A model generated the notes under the pieces. That model made no database searches. It saw nothing but the letters and a program-made list of their open reading frames with translations, and had not been told where the DNA came from. The translations under genes were made by a program, and so were the position numbers. DNA of 17,260 nucleotides from Poriferisodalis multihospitum (GTDB lineage Bacteria > Actinomycetota > Acidimicrobiia > Acidimicrobiales > Poriferisodalaceae): contig JAPYOI010000172.1 in NCBI GenBank assembly GCA_028278755.1, positions 1 to 17,260 of the forward strand, in the 5' to 3' direction. This document shows positions 15,863 to 17,260 of the stretch, in pieces (within the stretch, counting starts at the first letter, position 1; each line of letters starts with the position of its first letter).

Positions 15863-17065
15863 ATGAGTTCACATGGCATTCGCGACAAGGTCGCGATCGT
15901 CGGGATGGGTTGCACCCAGTTCGGCGAGCACTGGGATCGCAGCGTCGATGACATGCTCACCGACGCCGCGCACGATGCGTACGCATCCGCTGGCGTCACC
16001 CAAGACGACATCGACGCCTTCTGGCTCGGCACGATGGGCTCGGGCGTCTCCGGCCTGACGCTGTCGAAGCCGCTGCAGCTCGACTACAAGCCGGTCACCC
16101 GGCTCGAGAACATGTGCGCCACCGGCTCTGAGGCATTCCGCAACGCTGCTTACGCAGTGGCTTCGGGCGCCTATGACATGGTCATGGCGATCGGCGTGGA
16201 GAAGCTGAAGGACTCCGGCTACTCGGGTCTGACAGGCGCCCGCCCGCCCAGCGACGGCACAGATTCCACCATCACTGCACCGGCCACATTCAGCCTGCTG
16301 GCACCGGCCTACGCCCACAAGTACGGGCTCGACGAGGACACCATGAAGGAAGTCCTCACCCGGATCGCCTGGAAGAACCACCGCAACGGTTCGCTGAATC
16401 CCCGAGCGCAGTTCCGCAAGGAAGTCGCCAAGGAGACCATCGCTGGCTCGCCGCTGATCGCTGGTCCGCTGGGCATCTTCGACTGCTCGGGCGTCAGCGA
16501 CGGCTCGGCGGCTGCAGTCCTGGTACGGGCCGAGGACGCCCACAAGTACTGCGACAACCCGCTGTACATCAAGGCCCTCAGCTTTGCGTCCGGTCCTGCG
16601 ACCGGCGCGCTCGACAGCACCTACGACTACACGACCTTCCGTGAGGTCGTAGCGTCCGCGACCGAGGCCTACAAGCAGGCTGGCATCACCGACCCGCGCT
16701 CGCAGATCGCGATGGCCGAGGTGCACGACTGCTTCACGCCCACCGAGCTGGTCCTCATGGAGGACCTCGGATTTGCCGAGCGTGGCTTGGGCTGGAAGGA
16801 AGCCATGGCTGGCACGTTCGACCTCGACGGCGACCTCCCGGTCAATCCCGACGGCGGTCTGAAGAGCTTCGGCCACCCGATCGGTGCATCCGGCCTGCGG
16901 ATGCTCTTCGAGTGCTGGTTGCAGCTGCGCGGTCAGGCCCCGCCTGAGCGGCAGATCCCCTCGGTGACCGAGCAGGGCAAGACGCTGGGGCTCACGCACA
17001 ACCTGGGCGGGCAGCCTGGGGCGGCGGTGAGCTTCGTCTCGGTTGTTGGTTCCGAGCTGGGCTGA
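15863..17065 (+). CDS. SCP2-type thiolase (acetyl-CoA acetyltransferase family)
   Basis: Thiolase-fold enzyme making or breaking carbon-carbon bonds in acyl-CoA metabolism; 400 residues from the ATG at 15863. The start is supported by AGGCAGG six bases before it and by a -10-like element; the frame extends upstream to a TTG at 15791 overlapping the previous stop, which I judge not used. Active-site elements are intact: nucleophile Cys85 in ENMCATGSEA, His288 in EVHDCFTPTE, and His338 in SFGHPIGASGLRM, followed by LTHNLGGQPGAAVS near the end. This is the SCP2/archaeal-type pattern, lacking the second classical Cys motif of biosynthetic thiolases. It follows the cysteine-less HMG-CoA-synthase-like/DUF35 gene, with which it probably forms a complex. 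The exact acyl substrate cannot be read from sequence. Confidence 0.88.
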   Translation: MSSHGIRDKVAIVGMGCTQFGEHWDRSVDDMLTDAAHDAYASAGVTQDDIDAFWLGTMGSGVSGLTLSKPLQLDYKPVTRLENMCATGSEAFRNAAYAVASGAYDMVMAIGVEKLKDSGYSGLTGARPPSDGTDSTITAPATFSLLAPAYAHKYGLDEDTMKEVLTRIAWKNHRNGSLNPRAQFRKEVAKETIAGSPLIAGPLGIFDCSGVSDGSAAAVLVRAEDAHKYCDNPLYIKALSFASGPATGALDSTYDYTTFREVVASATEAYKQAGITDPRSQIAMAEVHDCFTPTELVLMEDLGFAERGLGWKEAMAGTFDLDGDLPVNPDGGLKSFGHPIGASGLRMLFECWLQLRGQAPPERQIPSVTEQGKTLGLTHNLGGQPGAAVSFVSVVGSELG

Positions 17066-17084
17066 CCCTCGCTGTATCTGATGC

Positions 17085-17101
17085 CCGCAGCATTGCTGCG
17101 G
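17085..17101. terminator. Hairpin after the thiolase gene
   Basis: CCGCAGC (17085-17091) pairs perfectly with GCTGCGG (17095-17101) around a three-base loop, 20 bases past the thiolase stop. No U-run follows. Confidence 0.4.
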
Positions 17102-17123
17102 CGCAGGAACAATCCAACGCTTG

Positions 17124-17151
17124 ACGGCCCGGGGCATCGGCTCCGGGCCGT
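17124..17151. terminator. Second hairpin between convergent thiolase and dxs-like genes
   Basis: ACGGCCCGG (17124-17132) pairs perfectly with CCGGGCCGT (17143-17151), a 9-bp stem with a 10-base loop, ten bases from the end of the opposing gene. It could act on either strand. Confidence 0.5.
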
Positions 17152-17161
17152 TGCGCGCCCA

Positions 17162-17260
17162 CTAGGCGGTGATGCGAGCGAGGGTCTTGGTGACTGCGGC
17201 CGCAATGCCCTTGGCGTCTAGGCCGAGTTCGGCGTGCAGTTCTTGGGCGGTGCCGTGGGG
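17162..17260 (-). CDS. dxs: Probable 1-deoxy-D-xylulose-5-phosphate synthase, C-terminal tail (partial)
   Basis: The last 32 codons and stop of a minus-strand gene that continues past the window. The tail reads PHGTAQELHAELGLDAKGI, then a short helix ending at the stop. An HG-x-x-x-E-L/V-x-x-x-x-GLDA-x-GI pattern is typical of the end of DXS, the thiamine-diphosphate enzyme that starts the non-mevalonate isoprenoid pathway; another transketolase-family C-terminus remains possible. Only 99 bases are visible, so the identification is tentative. Confidence 0.5.
   Translation of the reverse strand, partial: PHGTAQELHAELGLDAKGIAAAVTKTLARITA

Noticed and set aside
15869..17137. 422-codon minus-strand frame opposite the thiolase
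   Set aside because: Shadow of the thiolase coding pattern; no motif and no ribosome site.

Overview
The window comes from a high-GC actinobacterium. Long GC-rich genes, GTG/TTG starts, a two-subunit-type acyl-CoA mutase, an SCP2-type thiolase next to an HMG-CoA-synthase-like/DUF35 protein, and an AcuI-type acrylyl-CoA reductase together suggest a lineage such as Acidimicrobiia, possibly marine. That placement is inference from protein style; no rRNA or other marker is present.

Left part (1-4.97 kb): an accessory, defence-type region. It opens inside a type I restriction enzyme R subunit (hsdR) whose reading frame is broken near position 1280 by a small out-of-frame deletion. Next is a visibly AT-richer 643-residue gene encoding an N-terminal winged-helix-like segment, a PIN-like nuclease core and two C-terminal membrane segments. 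This is the least familiar gene here and the best candidate for an undescribed system. An AT-rich perfect palindrome lies at its 3' end, and a 208-base non-coding stretch separates it from housekeeping genes.

Middle part (4.97-11.7 kb): cofactor and acyl-CoA metabolism. pncB (NAD salvage) converges on a minus-strand gene that fuses an ATP-NAD-kinase/AcoX-like domain to a complete 1-Cys peroxiredoxin. thiD (thiamine) diverges from it. Then comes a coenzyme-B12 acyl-CoA mutase large subunit whose two diagnostic pocket residues are Phe and Gln, the isobutyryl-CoA-mutase pair, not the Tyr/Arg of methylmalonyl-CoA mutase. A DUF4333-like lipoprotein and a 45-residue one-helix membrane protein follow.

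Right part (11.7-17.26 kb): acuI on the minus strand, with its gene end duplicated in a 28-base repeat; nfuA (Fe-S carrier); a PIG-L/LmbE deacetylase; an HMG-CoA-synthase-like/DUF35 fusion lacking both its catalytic cysteine and all four zinc-ribbon cysteines; a thiolase with an intact catalytic triad; and the C-terminal tail of a probable dxs.

No CRISPR array, tRNA, rRNA or transposase gene was seen. No intergenic stretch exceeds 300 bases; the largest are 2583-2828 and 4761-4968.
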